This document shows, piece after piece, positions 8,711-17,559 of a stretch of 64,000 nucleotides of DNA. Position 1 is the first letter of the stretch; each line of letters opens with the position of its first letter. The notes beneath the pieces are model-generated. The model ran no database searches. It saw only the letters and a list, made by a program, of their open reading frames with translations, and had not been told where the DNA came from. This DNA is from Collimonas arenae (GTDB taxonomy: Bacteria; Pseudomonadota; Gammaproteobacteria; Burkholderiales; Burkholderiaceae_D): contig NZ_CP013233.1 in NCBI RefSeq assembly GCF_001584165.1, positions 3,604,620-3,668,619 of the forward strand, read 5' to 3'. Made by a program: the position numbers and the translations under genes.

Positions 8711-8923
8711 TCAGCGTCCGGAGACGCTACGCGTCGCCAGTACGCCGTACATGCCAACCTGACGATCGGCCTGGCTAACGCCGCGCTTGACGGCTTTTGC
8801 GCCGGTGTTGGTGGACAGTACCGATGCCTGGCTAGAAGTCCAGCCGAAGGTCCAATTGCTGCCGTTGTTGACGCTGTTACGATTGTTGGATGTCATACCC
8901 AGCAGAGTCTTGATAGTCATCAT
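8711..8923 (-). CDS. Small Ser/Asn-rich protein, unknown function
   Basis: A 70-residue ORF whose ATG (8923, or 8920) follows AAGGTGAA. The product is rich in Ser, Asn, Thr and Gly in its first half (SNNRNSVNNGSNW) and more basic in the second, ending RSVSGR. It has no membrane segment, signal peptide or recognisable motif. Two aromatic residues flank a TFGWTSSQ stretch. It may form a unit with the 57-residue membrane protein downstream. Coding status rests on the ribosome site and an open frame only. Confidence 0.45.
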   Translation of the reverse strand: MMTIKTLLGMTSNNRNSVNNGSNWTFGWTSSQASVLSTNTGAKAVKRGVSQADRQVGMYGVLATRSVSGR

Positions 8924-9228
8924 TTCACCTTTTCATGCCTAGCTTCCCCGACGCTCTTTAACGGACGGGAAGCGGATTGATCATGCAAGGCGATTGCGCA
9001 TCGTGCCTGCTGCGGCACAAGCGACAGCGACGTGAAACTGGTTGTCGGTTGTCGATTGCGAGCTGTTCAGCTCAGCCAATCGACACGGAAAAGTGGGAGT
9101 GGCTATGCTGATGCAGGCAAATGCAGGGACGAAGCCGCCTTGCGATTTTTTATTGCTGATTTTTTTATCCGGTTACCCGGACAACTGGAACAGTCCATTT
9201 CAATAGCTCCTGATTCAAAATTTCCGGA
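8924..9228. other. Intergenic stretch with no supported gene
   Basis: About 300 bases between two minus-strand genes. A plus-strand reading frame here lacks a ribosome site and any recognisable motif. I see no terminator with a U-run on the minus strand after the MgtC-like gene, and no clear promoter. Confidence 0.4.
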
Positions 9229-9630
9229 TTACGCCGGCAATGCTGCGCCCCTGGACGGCGGCACATAGGCCGGTTGTGCGGCACGCGGCGAACGCTGAGG
9301 AATGCTTTCCCAACGCACGCTGCGCACACTGACTTCCTGCGCCAGGCGCGTCACCAACTGCACCAGTCCGGCACGTTCGCGCACCGAGCACATCACTTCA
9401 ACCGTGATGGCGGTGAGATGGGACTGCACCGCAGGCTCATTCGCCTGGTGAGTGACGTCATAGGACGCCAGCAGCCGACGCATCAATTCTTCCAGGTTTG
9501 CCACTTCCGAATTGCGGCAAGTCGTGACGATGCGATAAGGCAGCCGCGAAGCCGCTTCGTGCTGATCGCCGCCGGCGACAAAAGTGGAACGATGCTTGCT
9601 GAAAAAAGCATGCAGTTTGTTGAATAGCAT
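9229..9630 (-). CDS. Stand-alone MgtC C-terminal (ACT-like) domain protein
   Basis: A 133-residue soluble protein starting MLFNKLHAFFSKHR at ATG 9630, with AAGGAG seven bases upstream. From about residue 31 it resembles the cytoplasmic ACT-like domain at the C-terminus of MgtC/SapB proteins: YRIVTTCRNSE, then LEELMRRLL, a strand ITVEVMCSV, and LVTRLAQEVSVRSVRWESIP, which corresponds to the V..V.W ending of MgtC. The MgtC membrane part is missing; instead there is a short basic N-terminus. The last 20 residues are Pro/Ala-rich. The role is unknown; regulation of magnesium or phosphate homeostasis is a guess from the domain. The same frame stays open upstream to 9879 but without coding character. 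Confidence 0.6.
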   Translation of the reverse strand: MLFNKLHAFFSKHRSTFVAGGDQHEAASRLPYRIVTTCRNSEVANLEELMRRLLASYDVTHQANEPAVQSHLTAITVEVMCSVRERAGLVQLVTRLAQEVSVRSVRWESIPQRSPRAAQPAYVPPSRGAALPA

Positions 9631-10082
9631 GATGTACTCCTTCCCGCTGACGTTGCCCGCAGCAGCCGGACGATTTGCTGCAGCCGGTGCCCGACTTGCG
9701 CACATGCCAGATATCGGGCACACGCGTAGTCGAACAGATGCAATTCCTGTCCACCCGACGTTGAACATCAAGAAGCCATGGCAAATACAACCGCCACGGG
9801 CAAGCCCGACAAGGTTCAAGACGATCTGGAACTGGAATAACACGGCTGAACGCAAACCGCCAAATGGCAGCACGAACAACGGTATTACATTAAACGGATG
9901 GGAGTATCGGTGCGGATTGAAACGACGTTGCTACCGCGATACTACAGCTCGCATATACACAAGCTGTAGCGGAGGGAGGTCTGCTATAGACTATGCGTAA
10001 TGTGCTGGGCTGAGGACCCATCCACGTCTACTACTAGAACAACTGTCCAAGATATGGACCTCCATGTGATGCAATGCCGGGG
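9631..10082 (-). other. Candidate long 5' leader of the MgtC-like gene
   Basis: About 440 bases lie between a strong minus-strand promoter (10083-10111) and the start of the MgtC-like gene, with no convincing gene on either strand. Local inverted repeats such as TGGG-CCCA near the 5' end suggest a folded RNA. It does not match an M-box or other riboswitch that I know by eye. Whether it regulates the gene is inference. Confidence 0.4.
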
Positions 10083-10111
10083 AGTATATTTCCGACTGTC
10101 CAATCTGTCAA
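10083..10111 (-). promoter_or_regulatory. Strong sigma-70 promoter
   Basis: On the minus strand, TTGACA (10106-10111) and TATACT (10083-10088) are separated by exactly 17 bases. This is a near-consensus promoter directed toward the MgtC-like gene, with predicted transcription start near 10075. Confidence 0.65.
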
Positions 10112-10183
10112 GTAAAAAGGCTTTACTTTCGACAAAAAATATGTATCGCCGCGCAACACCCCACGCGTGCTCCTCCCAGTTCT

Positions 10184-10221
10184 CGCAAATAAAAATGCCG
10201 CTCAATCTTCATTGAACGGCA
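10184..10221 (-). terminator. Rho-independent terminator, repeated sequence
   Basis: Stem arms TGCCGCTCAA (10196-10205) and TTGAACGGCA (10212-10221) with a six-base loop; on the minus strand the stem is followed by a U-rich run. It ends the DUF3563-like gene. Loop, stem and flank are almost identical to the terminator after ntrC at 26.6 kb. Confidence 0.8.
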
Positions 10222-10235
10222 CCAGATCAACGAGA

Positions 10236-10451
10236 TCAATATGCGCTGACCTTCATCACCCGCAACGTATGCAGCACCGATCCATGCCGGCACTCCAACA
10301 CCTTCAGACGCCGCTCCAGATCCTGGTGATCTGCCGCCGCTGCGAGAAAGGCCTGCTCCGCATCCACTGCACCAGCAATAGCCCGGCGCCGCCACGTGCG
10401 AGCCAGGAAGGCAAATAATTTAATATTAGAAAAATTATCGGTAACTGACAT
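10236..10451 (-). CDS. Small DUF3563-like protein
   Basis: A 71-residue protein. ATG 10451 (MSVTDNFSNIKLFAFLART) is preferred because GGGAG lies six bases upstream; a longer start at 10493 has no such site. The segment EQAFLAAAADHQDLERRLKVLE resembles the YLAxAxDxxDLERRM core of DUF3563 proteins, short proteins common in Burkholderiales with no known function. No signal peptide or membrane helix is visible. A terminator follows directly. It is transcribed divergently from the LysR gene. Confidence 0.6.
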   Translation of the reverse strand: MSVTDNFSNIKLFAFLARTWRRRAIAGAVDAEQAFLAAAADHQDLERRLKVLECRHGSVLHTLRVMKVSAY

Positions 10452-10582
10452 TCGAAGCTCCCGTCGATGACTGCACGAAATATACTTCGGCAATCATTTT
10501 TCATTGCCGGTGCATGTAGAATAAGCCTGCCCCGACTTTCCCCAAAGCCGTATTTTCCATTGGAAATATAAGTTTTTTTAAC

Positions 10583-11503
10583 ATGAAGACACGCTTGCCA
10601 CCTCTCAAGCCATTGCGCGTATTCGAAGCCGTGGTGCGCACCGGCAGCCTGACGCTGGCCGCCGCCGAACTCCATCTGACGCACAGCGCGGTAAGCCAGC
10701 AAATCAAATTGCTGGAGCAGCATTTCGACCAGACCTTGTTCATCCGCGGACAGCGCGGTGTCGAGCCGACCGAAGCGGCAAGAGTCTTCTTTGCCGACGT
10801 CAAAGCCGGATTGGACCGTATCGCGCTGGCCTCCGAACAGCTGCTCAATACCGGCAAGCAGCGCATCATCCGCGTCAGCTGTACGCCATCGATGGCGATG
10901 CGCTGGCTGATTCCTCGGCTTTCGTCATTCCAGATCGAGAATCCACGCGTCGAGATTCGAGTCACCACCTCGACTGTTGCGGTGGACGCCATCAAGGAGC
11001 CCTTCGACGTGCTCATACGACGCAGCCCGATGCATCGGGCAGAGTACGAATGCATCCGCTTTCTGGACGACGTGCTGACACCAGTGGCATCGCCACGTTA
11101 TCTGCAACAGCACAAGTTCGCAGCCCCGGCCGACCTGCTGCAGGCTTCCCTGCTGCATCTGTCGAGCCGCTCGGAAACCTGGACCCGCTGGTTTGGCGAG
11201 GTGGGCGTGCCGATCAAAGGTCAGTTACCTGGCCAGATCTACGAGCATTTCTTCTTGAGTCTGCAAGCAGCGCTGACCGATCTTGGCGTGGCGATGGGTT
11301 CGCTGGCTCTGATCGAAGATGATCTGGCCCATGGCAGCTTGTTGCCGCTATTTCCGGATCTGCGTTTGCAGGATAAGGGATTTCATTTACTGTTCCGGCC
11401 TAGCCATCAAGACCCGGTGTTGGCCAATTTCATCGCGTGGCTGCAATTGAAAGGCAAGCAAACTTCCAACGGCATCAAGGAGGAGAATCAGCAGGCAAAG
11501 TAG
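10583..11503 (+). CDS. LysR-family transcriptional regulator, GcvA type
   Basis: A 306-residue LysR regulator. The helix-turn-helix is at about residues 20-45 (LTLAAAELHLTHSAVSQQIK), and the opening MKTRLPPLKPLRVFEAV is typical of the GcvA subgroup. The effector-binding domain spans about 95-295. There is no clear ribosome site before the ATG. Its target is not evident: neighbours are a small DUF3563-like gene, divergent, and a convergent sirohydrochlorin chelatase gene whose 3' end it overlaps by 29 bases. Confidence 0.88.
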   Translation: MKTRLPPLKPLRVFEAVVRTGSLTLAAAELHLTHSAVSQQIKLLEQHFDQTLFIRGQRGVEPTEAARVFFADVKAGLDRIALASEQLLNTGKQRIIRVSCTPSMAMRWLIPRLSSFQIENPRVEIRVTTSTVAVDAIKEPFDVLIRRSPMHRAEYECIRFLDDVLTPVASPRYLQQHKFAAPADLLQASLLHLSSRSETWTRWFGEVGVPIKGQLPGQIYEHFFLSLQAALTDLGVAMGSLALIEDDLAHGSLLPLFPDLRLQDKGFHLLFRPSHQDPVLANFIAWLQLKGKQTSNGIKEENQQAK

Positions 11504-11885
11504 AAATGCAGTATTGAGCGATGGCGTTGAGCACGTCTGGCTGTTCGCCAACCGCCTGCGCCACGTTGATGGTCATTTGAGGATACTGCTGCCGGGCTTG
11601 CGCAATCAATGCCGGCAGGTCGCGCCGTACATGGCCGCCCTGTCCGAGAAAGACCGGCACCACGCTAACCTCGGCGATGCCGTCTGTTGCCAATTGCTGC
11701 AGCAATTGCGGTAGATCCGGCTGCATCAACTCCAGGAAAGCCAGCCTCACTTGCAGCGCCGGTAGCTGCCCCTGGATGAGTTGGCGCAAGGATTCAAACG
11801 GCGCCGCCCAAGCCGGATCGCGGGCGCCGTGGCCAAACAGCACCAGCGCCTGCGAAACGTTGTTTGATGAGAGTGGCTGCGACAT
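11475..11885 (-). CDS. CbiX/SirB-family sirohydrochlorin chelatase
   Basis: A 136-residue single-domain chelatase of the short CbiX/SirB type, which inserts iron (siroheme) or cobalt into sirohydrochlorin. The expected metal-binding histidines are in ALVLFGHGARDPAW near the N-terminus and in PVFLGQGGHVRRD. ATG 11885 (MSQPLSSNN) is chosen over the upstream 11930 start because the extension is unconserved and would lie within lptG. Together with CobA of the cys operon it could complete siroheme synthesis for CysI; a separate precorrin-2 dehydrogenase is not in the window. Confidence 0.82.
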   Translation of the reverse strand: MSQPLSSNNVSQALVLFGHGARDPAWAAPFESLRQLIQGQLPALQVRLAFLELMQPDLPQLLQQLATDGIAEVSVVPVFLGQGGHVRRDLPALIAQARQQYPQMTINVAQAVGEQPDVLNAIAQYCISTLPADSPP

Positions 11886-11908
11886 ATGCGTCCGGTCCTG
11901 TGGCGGCA

Positions 11909-13042
11909 CTACTGCCGCTCGATCTTCCACAGCGCCGCCATGGCGACCAGCAGGAATAAACTGCTCGGCAACGCCGCGGTAATGAAAGGCGGCCAGGTAT
12001 TGAGCAATCCAAGGTGCGAAAACAGCGTGTTGACCAGTTGGAAGCTGACACCGATCATGATGCCGGTGAAAATCTTCAGGCTGACGCCGCCTGCCCGGAA
12101 ATGCAGATAGGCGAACGGCAAAGCCAGCGCCATCATCACGAATACCGACAACGGATACACCAGCTTTTTCCAGAACGCGATATCGTATCGCTCGCTGTGC
12201 TGGTTATTCTCCGCCAGATGCCTGGAGTAAGACCACAAATTATAGGCCGACATGTGGTCCGGATCGGCGAACAGCACCGACAGGATTTCCGGCGTGATTT
12301 CGGAAACCAGATCCTTGCTCGGGAAACTCTTGGTGGCGATCGAACTGGTGATGTCCTCGGTCGAGGCGCCGTTGACGAAATCGGTCTGTACCACCTCGGC
12401 CATGCGCCAAACATGGTTGCCTTGGTAGTTGGCGCGCTTCGCATGGAGCTGCGCCGTCATGTGCAGGTTGCGATCGAACTCGTACAGCTTGACTCCCTCC
12501 AGCTCGCCGTCAGAGCGAATTTCATCGATATTGATGAAACGTGAACCAATAATGTCGCCAGTGGTGCCGTCGGTCCGGATCACGTCTTTGCTCCACAAGC
12601 CAGTCTTGAATTTCTGTGAAATCGATGATCCCTTCGATTGCAGCTTCAGTTGCTCCGCCCATTCCGCACTCTTGGGCGAAACGAATTCGCCGATCAGCAC
12701 AGTCGCCACGACAAACAGCAGGCCGATCTTGAACAGCGCCTTGGCCGCCATCATGGTCGACATGCTGGAGACCCGCATGATGGTGAATTCAGAACGTGCG
12801 GCAAATTGGGAAAGCGTGTAGATGGTGCCGATCAACGCCGCAATCGGCATCAGTTCATAGGCATAGCTCGGCAGTCCCAGCAGCACAACCAGGAAAGCAT
12901 GCTGCAGCTTATAGCCGCCGCGCCCCACAGACGGAAGTTCGTTCATCAGGTCGAAGAACGCGAACAACGCCAGGAACGCCGCCAGCGTAAACAGCACTGA
13001 GCGGACAATCTCGGCCCGGAAATAACGCTGCAGGACCTTCAT
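11909..13042 (-). CDS. lptG: LPS export ABC transporter permease LptG
   Basis: A 377-residue inner-membrane subunit of the LptB2FG complex, which extracts lipopolysaccharide from the inner membrane. Three N-terminal membrane helices (from YFRAEIVRSVLFTLAAFLAL), a periplasmic beta-jellyroll domain at about 130-265, and three C-terminal helices ending in FLLVAMAALWKIERQ match the family. The MNELPSVGRGGY segment after helix 1 is typical of LptG. It follows lptF with a four-base overlap and is essential in most Gram-negative bacteria. Confidence 0.95.
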   Translation of the reverse strand: MKVLQRYFRAEIVRSVLFTLAAFLALFAFFDLMNELPSVGRGGYKLQHAFLVVLLGLPSYAYELMPIAALIGTIYTLSQFAARSEFTIMRVSSMSTMMAAKALFKIGLLFVVATVLIGEFVSPKSAEWAEQLKLQSKGSSISQKFKTGLWSKDVIRTDGTTGDIIGSRFINIDEIRSDGELEGVKLYEFDRNLHMTAQLHAKRANYQGNHVWRMAEVVQTDFVNGASTEDITSSIATKSFPSKDLVSEITPEILSVLFADPDHMSAYNLWSYSRHLAENNQHSERYDIAFWKKLVYPLSVFVMMALALPFAYLHFRAGGVSLKIFTGIMIGVSFQLVNTLFSHLGLLNTWPPFITAALPSSLFLLVAMAALWKIERQ

Positions 13043-14178
13043 GCTGCCGCCGATCGCTTGGTTTTAGTCAAATGCGCATGCTTGATGGCAGACCAAATGA
13101 CCAATGGATGGCAACGGCTATTGACCTTCAGCCGCCACAGGAACAACAAGGTAATGATGACCAGCACCACCAGGTGAATCGGCCACCAGGCAAGGGCGAA
13201 TGACATGCGTTTCTGCACCACCGCAGCCTGAAATATGTTGATGACGTTGCTATAGGTAACGAACAGCAACAGCGCAATCAACAGGCTGGCTGAACGACCG
13301 ACACGCGGATTGACGAAGCTCAGCGGGATCGCCAGCAGCATCAAGCACAACGCCATGAACGGCAGCGACAGGCGCCACAGCAACTCGCCCATGTTAAAAC
13401 TGTTCTGGTCCTTCAGCAGATCGGCGGTCGGCAACGCGCGCGCCGACTTGTCGCCGTTGACTGCTTGCGAGGCGCTGGACACCAGCACGCCATAACGCTC
13501 GAACTCCATGATCCGGAATTCATTCTGGGCCTCTAACGCGTCATAGCGCCGCCCTTTCTGCAGGATCAGGAATTTGTCGCCGTTCTTGTCCAGCTCGACC
13601 ATGCCTTCCTTGGCCACCACGATACTGTTCTTGCCATCCTGCTGGGTATTGACGAAGACGTTCTTGACCTTGGTGCTGTCGCCGGAAATCCCCTCGACGA
13701 AGAAAATCCGGTTGGCTGCGGCCGATTCCTGGAATTTGCCAGGCGAAACCTTGGAGATATCTTCGCGTTTTTCAAAGCGCTCGCGGTACTGGGAACTTTG
13801 GTTGTTGGCCCATGGCGTCGCCACGAAACTCAGGATGGCGGTCAGCACGATGATCGGCAAGCCGAACAGCAGCACTGGCCGAACCCACTTGACCAGGCTT
13901 TGACCGGAGGCGAACCAGACCACCATTTCGGAATCCTGATAGCTGCGCGTGACCACCAGCAGCACCGAGATGTAGCCGGTCAGGATCAGCAGGATCGGCA
14001 GGTAGTTCAAGGATTGGAAACCGATCAGCGCAACCACGTCCTGCGACGCAATTTGTCCTCCGGCTGCCTGTCCCAGAATCTTGATCAGCATCACCGTGAT
14101 GATAATTGTGAAGAGCGTCGTGAAAACGGCACCAGCGGTGCTAATTAATTCGCGTCGGAGTGCGCGCTGAAAGATCAT
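13039..14178 (-). CDS. lptF: LPS export ABC transporter permease LptF
   Basis: A 379-residue partner of LptG in LPS export. It has the same plan: three N-terminal helices (MIFQRALRRELISTAGAVF), a periplasmic domain at about 120-260, and three C-terminal helices. ATG 14178 gives the family-typical start; the ORF extends 20 codons further into the pepA leader without support. It is transcribed divergently from pepA with only 37 bases between the starts, the usual betaproteobacterial arrangement. Confidence 0.94.
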   Translation of the reverse strand: MIFQRALRRELISTAGAVFTTLFTIIITVMLIKILGQAAGGQIASQDVVALIGFQSLNYLPILLILTGYISVLLVVTRSYQDSEMVVWFASGQSLVKWVRPVLLFGLPIIVLTAILSFVATPWANNQSSQYRERFEKREDISKVSPGKFQESAAANRIFFVEGISGDSTKVKNVFVNTQQDGKNSIVVAKEGMVELDKNGDKFLILQKGRRYDALEAQNEFRIMEFERYGVLVSSASQAVNGDKSARALPTADLLKDQNSFNMGELLWRLSLPFMALCLMLLAIPLSFVNPRVGRSASLLIALLLFVTYSNVINIFQAAVVQKRMSFALAWWPIHLVVLVIITLLFLWRLKVNSRCHPLVIWSAIKHAHLTKTKRSAAA

Positions 14179-14185
14179 TGGGGAA

Positions 14186-14191
14186 TATAAT
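14186..14191 (+). promoter_or_regulatory. Candidate -10 element for pepA
   Basis: TATAAT at 14186-14191 lies 24 bases before the pepA start codon in the short lptF-pepA divergent region. No good -35 hexamer was found at the right distance, so activity is uncertain. Confidence 0.35.
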
Positions 14192-14215
14192 TGCGGATCA
14201 AAAAAGGAGTAAGTG

Positions 14216-15748
14216 ATGGACTTTAGCATAAAAACCAACGACGCAAAAACCTCAATTGCCTCTCTGAAAGCCGGCTGTATCGCAGTCGGGATCTATGAAA
14301 ACAAGAAACTCTCGCCACAAGCGCAAGCTCTTGACAAATCTGGTGAAATCGCTGCTGCATTAAAGTCCGGAGACATTTCCGGTAAGCCAGGCTCCACCCT
14401 GTTGCTGCGTAAAATCGACGGCGTCGCCGCCGAACGCGTATTGCTGGTCGGTCTCGGCCAGGATGGCGAACTGAGCGACAAGGTCATGTCGATGGCAGCC
14501 CTGTGCGTAGCGCGCACGCTGTCAACCTTGGGCGGCAGCGATGCCGTGCTGGCATTGCCGTTCGACGGTATCGCCAAGCAAACCCCGGAACGCGACCTGG
14601 CCTGGGCGATTCGCAACAGCATCCTGGTGCTGCGCGATAACAGCTATCGCTCGGACACCCTGAAAAGTAAAAAAGAGACAACATCGGGTGGCATCAAGAA
14701 AGTTGCTTTCCTGGTCGCCACCGCCAAGGCTGCTGCTGCCAAGGAAGCCCTGGCACAAGGCCTGGCACTGGCCAACGGCATCGACCTGACCAAGGAACTG
14801 GGCAACCTGCCTGGCAACGTCTGCACCCCGACCTATCTCGCCAACACTGCCAAGAAGCTGGCCAAGGAATTCAAGTTGTCGGTGGAAGTACTGGACCGCA
14901 AGCAACTCGAAGCGCTGAAAATGGGCAGCTTCCTGTCGGTTGCGCGCGGCGGCGGCGAAGCACCAAAATTCATCATCATCAAGCACCTGGGCGGCAAGGC
15001 CAAGGATGCGCCGACCGTCTTGGTCGGCAAGGGCATCACTTTCGACACCGGCGGCATCTCCCTCAAGGGCGGCTCCGGCATGGATGAAATGAAGTACGAC
15101 ATGTGCGGCGCCGGCTCAGTGCTGGGCACCATCCGCGCCATCGCCGAACTGAAACTGAAGCTGAATGTGATCGGCGTCATTCCTGCGACTGAAAACATGC
15201 CATCCGGCACAGCGACAAAACCAGGCGACATCGTCACCTCGATGTCCGGCCAGACCATCGAAGTCTTGAACACCGATGCTGAAGGCCGTCTGGTGCTGTG
15301 CGATGCATTGACTTATGTTGAACGCTTCAAGCCGGCTGCCGTAGTTGACATCGCCACCCTGACCGGCGCTTGCGTGACCTCGCTCGGCCATCACAATTCC
15401 GGCCTGTTCACCCGCCACGACAGTGCGCACGATGAGCTCGCCAACGAATTGCTGAGTGCCGGCAAGGCAACCGGCGATACCGCCTGGCGCATGCCGATCG
15501 AAGACAGCTACCAGGAACAGCTGAAATCGAATTTTGCCGATATGGCAAACATCGGCGGCCCAGCCGGCGGCAGCATTACCGCAGCCTGCTTCCTGGAACG
15601 CTATACCAAGAAGTACACCTGGGCCCATCTGGATATCGCCGGCACTGCCTGGAAAAGCGGTGCAGCCAAAGGCGCCACCGGACGTCCGGTGGCTTTGCTG
15701 ACCACGTTCCTGATCAACCGCGCCGAGCGCGCTGCTGCAGGCAAGTAA
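14216..15748 (+). CDS. pepA: Leucyl aminopeptidase (cytosol aminopeptidase)
   Basis: A 510-residue M17 family di-metal aminopeptidase. The catalytic C-terminal domain shows [19 protein letters not shown] (metal-binding Lys and Asp), the [12 protein letters not shown] stretch, and the family signature [19 protein letters not shown] precedes ATG 14216; a GTG three bases earlier is also in frame. In some bacteria PepA also binds DNA as a site-specific recombination or carbamoyl-phosphate synthase regulator. A strong terminator follows. Confidence 0.95.
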   Translation: MDFSIKTNDAKTSIASLKAGCIAVGIYENKKLSPQAQALDKSGEIAAALKSGDISGKPGSTLLLRKIDGVAAERVLLVGLGQDGELSDKVMSMAALCVARTLSTLGGSDAVLALPFDGIAKQTPERDLAWAIRNSILVLRDNSYRSDTLKSKKETTSGGIKKVAFLVATAKAAAAKEALAQGLALANGIDLTKELGNLPGNVCTPTYLANTAKKLAKEFKLSVEVLDRKQLEALKMGSFLSVARGGGEAPKFIIIKHLGGKAKDAPTVLVGKGITFDTGGISLKGGSGMDEMKYDMCGAGSVLGTIRAIAELKLKLNVIGVIPATENMPSGTATKPGDIVTSMSGQTIEVLNTDAEGRLVLCDALTYVERFKPAAVVDIATLTGACVTSLGHHNSGLFTRHDSAHDELANELLSAGKATGDTAWRMPIEDSYQEQLKSNFADMANIGGPAGGSITAACFLERYTKKYTWAHLDIAGTAWKSGAAKGATGRPVALLTTFLINRAERAAAGK

Positions 15749-15770
15749 CAGGCCAAGTCTCCAGGCAACA

Positions 15771-15812
15771 AAAAAACGGGCTGTTGGCATGCATTTGCCA
15801 ACAGCCCGTTTT
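15771..15812. terminator. Bidirectional terminator between pepA and exonuclease III
   Basis: A perfect 14-bp stem, ACGGGCTGTTGGCA (15776-15789) with TGCCAACAGCCCGT (15796-15809), and a six-base loop. An A-run precedes it and a T-run follows, so it can stop transcription of convergent pepA and xth. Confidence 0.9.
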
Positions 15813-15852
15813 CACGTCATGCGGGCAATAGAACCCGCCCGCCCTGTAATCA

Positions 15853-16620
15853 TTATTCCAACGTTGCAATCACCGGCGCATGATCCGATGGTTGCTCCCA
15901 TTTGCGCGGTACCTTGTCGATTACGCAAGCGGTGCACTGTGCCGCTAACGGCGGCGACAACAGAATATGGTCAATCCGCATGCCGCGATTGAGGCGGAAG
16001 CCCATCTGCCGGTAATCCCACCAGCTGAACAGCTTCTCCGGCTGCTCGAACATCCGGAACGCATCAACCAGCTCCAGCCCCAGCAAACGCACGAAGGCGG
16101 CACGCTCAGGCGGCGACACCAGGTTCTGTCCCACCCATGCAGCGGGATCGTGGACATCGCGGTCTTCCGGCGCGATATTGTAGTCGCCCATCAAGGCCAG
16201 TTTTGAATGCTGCCGGCGCTCACTCTGCAACCAGTCGTGCAAGGCATCCAGCCACTTCAGCTTGTACTCGTACTTCTCCGTATCCGGCGCCTGTCCGTTC
16301 GGAATGTATGCGCAGACGATCCGTATACCTTCGATGGTACCGGCAATGATGCGCTGCTGCGGGTCTTCATAGAGCGGGTTGTTCCTGACCACATCGGTGA
16401 TCGGATGGCGTGACAGGATGGCAACCCCGTTATAGGTTTTCTGGCCGCTGAACACCACGTGATAGCCGGCGGCTTCGATTTCCGCAGCTGGAAACTTGTC
16501 GTCGGTCAGCTTGGTTTCCTGCAGGGCGAGTACGTCAACCGGGTTCTCGGCCAACCATTGCAGCACTTGCGGCAAGCGCACCTTGAGTGAGTTAACGTTC
16601 CATGTTGCCAATTTCAGCAT
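15853..16620 (-). CDS. xth: Exodeoxyribonuclease III
   Basis: A 255-residue Mg-dependent AP endonuclease/3' exonuclease of base excision repair. Catalytic motifs are all present: LALQETKLTDDKFP (metal-binding Glu), CAYIPNG, LMGDYNIAPEDRDVHDP (Asp and Asn), the W-rich WWDYR loop, and SDHAPV at the C-terminus (Asp-His). The length fits the XthA family. It ends convergently with pepA at the shared terminator. Confidence 0.94.
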   Translation of the reverse strand: MLKLATWNVNSLKVRLPQVLQWLAENPVDVLALQETKLTDDKFPAAEIEAAGYHVVFSGQKTYNGVAILSRHPITDVVRNNPLYEDPQQRIIAGTIEGIRIVCAYIPNGQAPDTEKYEYKLKWLDALHDWLQSERRQHSKLALMGDYNIAPEDRDVHDPAAWVGQNLVSPPERAAFVRLLGLELVDAFRMFEQPEKLFSWWDYRQMGFRLNRGMRIDHILLSPPLAAQCTACVIDKVPRKWEQPSDHAPVIATLE

Positions 16621-16813
16621 AATTTCAAATCCTTGTTTGATGCGGGTTCCGCACGGCGCCTGGCACTTGCTTGCACCTGCTCCGCCATTCGGCGCCCCCG
16701 TTTTAACCCAATGGGTTTCAGAGGTGACGATGTTACCTCACTCGCCGCGTCGCCGGGACACACATCGGTCTTTACATTATTTTTTATACCATTTTCGCCC
16801 GACTCGCACCCAT

Positions 16814-17431
16814 TCAGCGCCACAGGCCAAACAGCTGCCACAGCGCAAACCCTATCAGGAACAAGCCGGCCAACTGATTAATCCTGCGCATCGTACCTTG
16901 GTCGATCTTGTGGCGCACGACCGAAATTCCGAGTGCCAACGTCAACCACCAGAGCGCCGATCCGCAACCGATACCGAGCACCATGATACCGGCATCGCCG
17001 CCGCCGACAGCGGCGTTGCCGCTAATCGACGCGAACACTGCGACGAAGGAGAGGATGGTCATCGGGTTGGTCAGCGTCAGTGCGAATACCGAAGCAAACG
17101 CCCGGTGCGGACGCATCGTATCTACTGCCACTGCCGCCTCACCCGCCGGACGGGCGAACAACATCCGGATACCCATCCAACTCAGGAAAAAGGCCCCGCA
17201 GAGCGCCAGCGGCGTCGCCAATGCGACAAAAAAATGCGTCACCGCGGCCAGTCCAAATGCGCCGACGGCGCCGTACACGGCGTCCGCCGAGGCCGCCCCG
17301 AGTCCGCTGACAAAGCCAATACGCGGGCCGTGCATCAATGTGCGCTGGATACATAGCAAACCGACCGGGCCCACCGGCGCCGCGATTGACAGGCCGATCA
17401 GGAGCGCCTTGAGGAACAATATCTTTTCCAC
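16814..17431 (-). CDS. LysE-family amino acid exporter
   Basis: A 205-residue membrane protein of the LysE/RhtB superfamily. The N-terminus LIGLSIAAPVGPVGLLCIQRT carries the family's APVGP motif, followed by GLGAASADAVYGAVG; about six hydrophobic helices are expected. Such proteins export excess amino acids or related metabolites. It is transcribed divergently from an Lrp/AsnC regulator at 17560, a pairing typical of LysE exporters controlled by their neighbour. The substrate is unknown. Confidence 0.88.
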   Translation of the reverse strand: MEKILFLKALLIGLSIAAPVGPVGLLCIQRTLMHGPRIGFVSGLGAASADAVYGAVGAFGLAAVTHFFVALATPLALCGAFFLSWMGIRMLFARPAGEAAVAVDTMRPHRAFASVFALTLTNPMTILSFVAVFASISGNAAVGGGDAGIMVLGIGCGSALWWLTLALGISVVRHKIDQGTMRRINQLAGLFLIGFALWQLFGLWR

Positions 17432-17559
17432 GCTAAATCCCTTGTATGTCTGTTCATGTCGACATCGATTATCTCAAGATGAGAATGCTTCAAACATGGA
17501 GAAAATCAGGCGAAACTGCTAAATTGCAGTAACTATTTCTGAAAATATGGATTTCACCG

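Noticed and set aside
9032..9268. 78-residue plus-strand frame before the MgtC-like gene
   Set aside because: No ribosome site, no motif, overlaps the 3' end of a supported gene.
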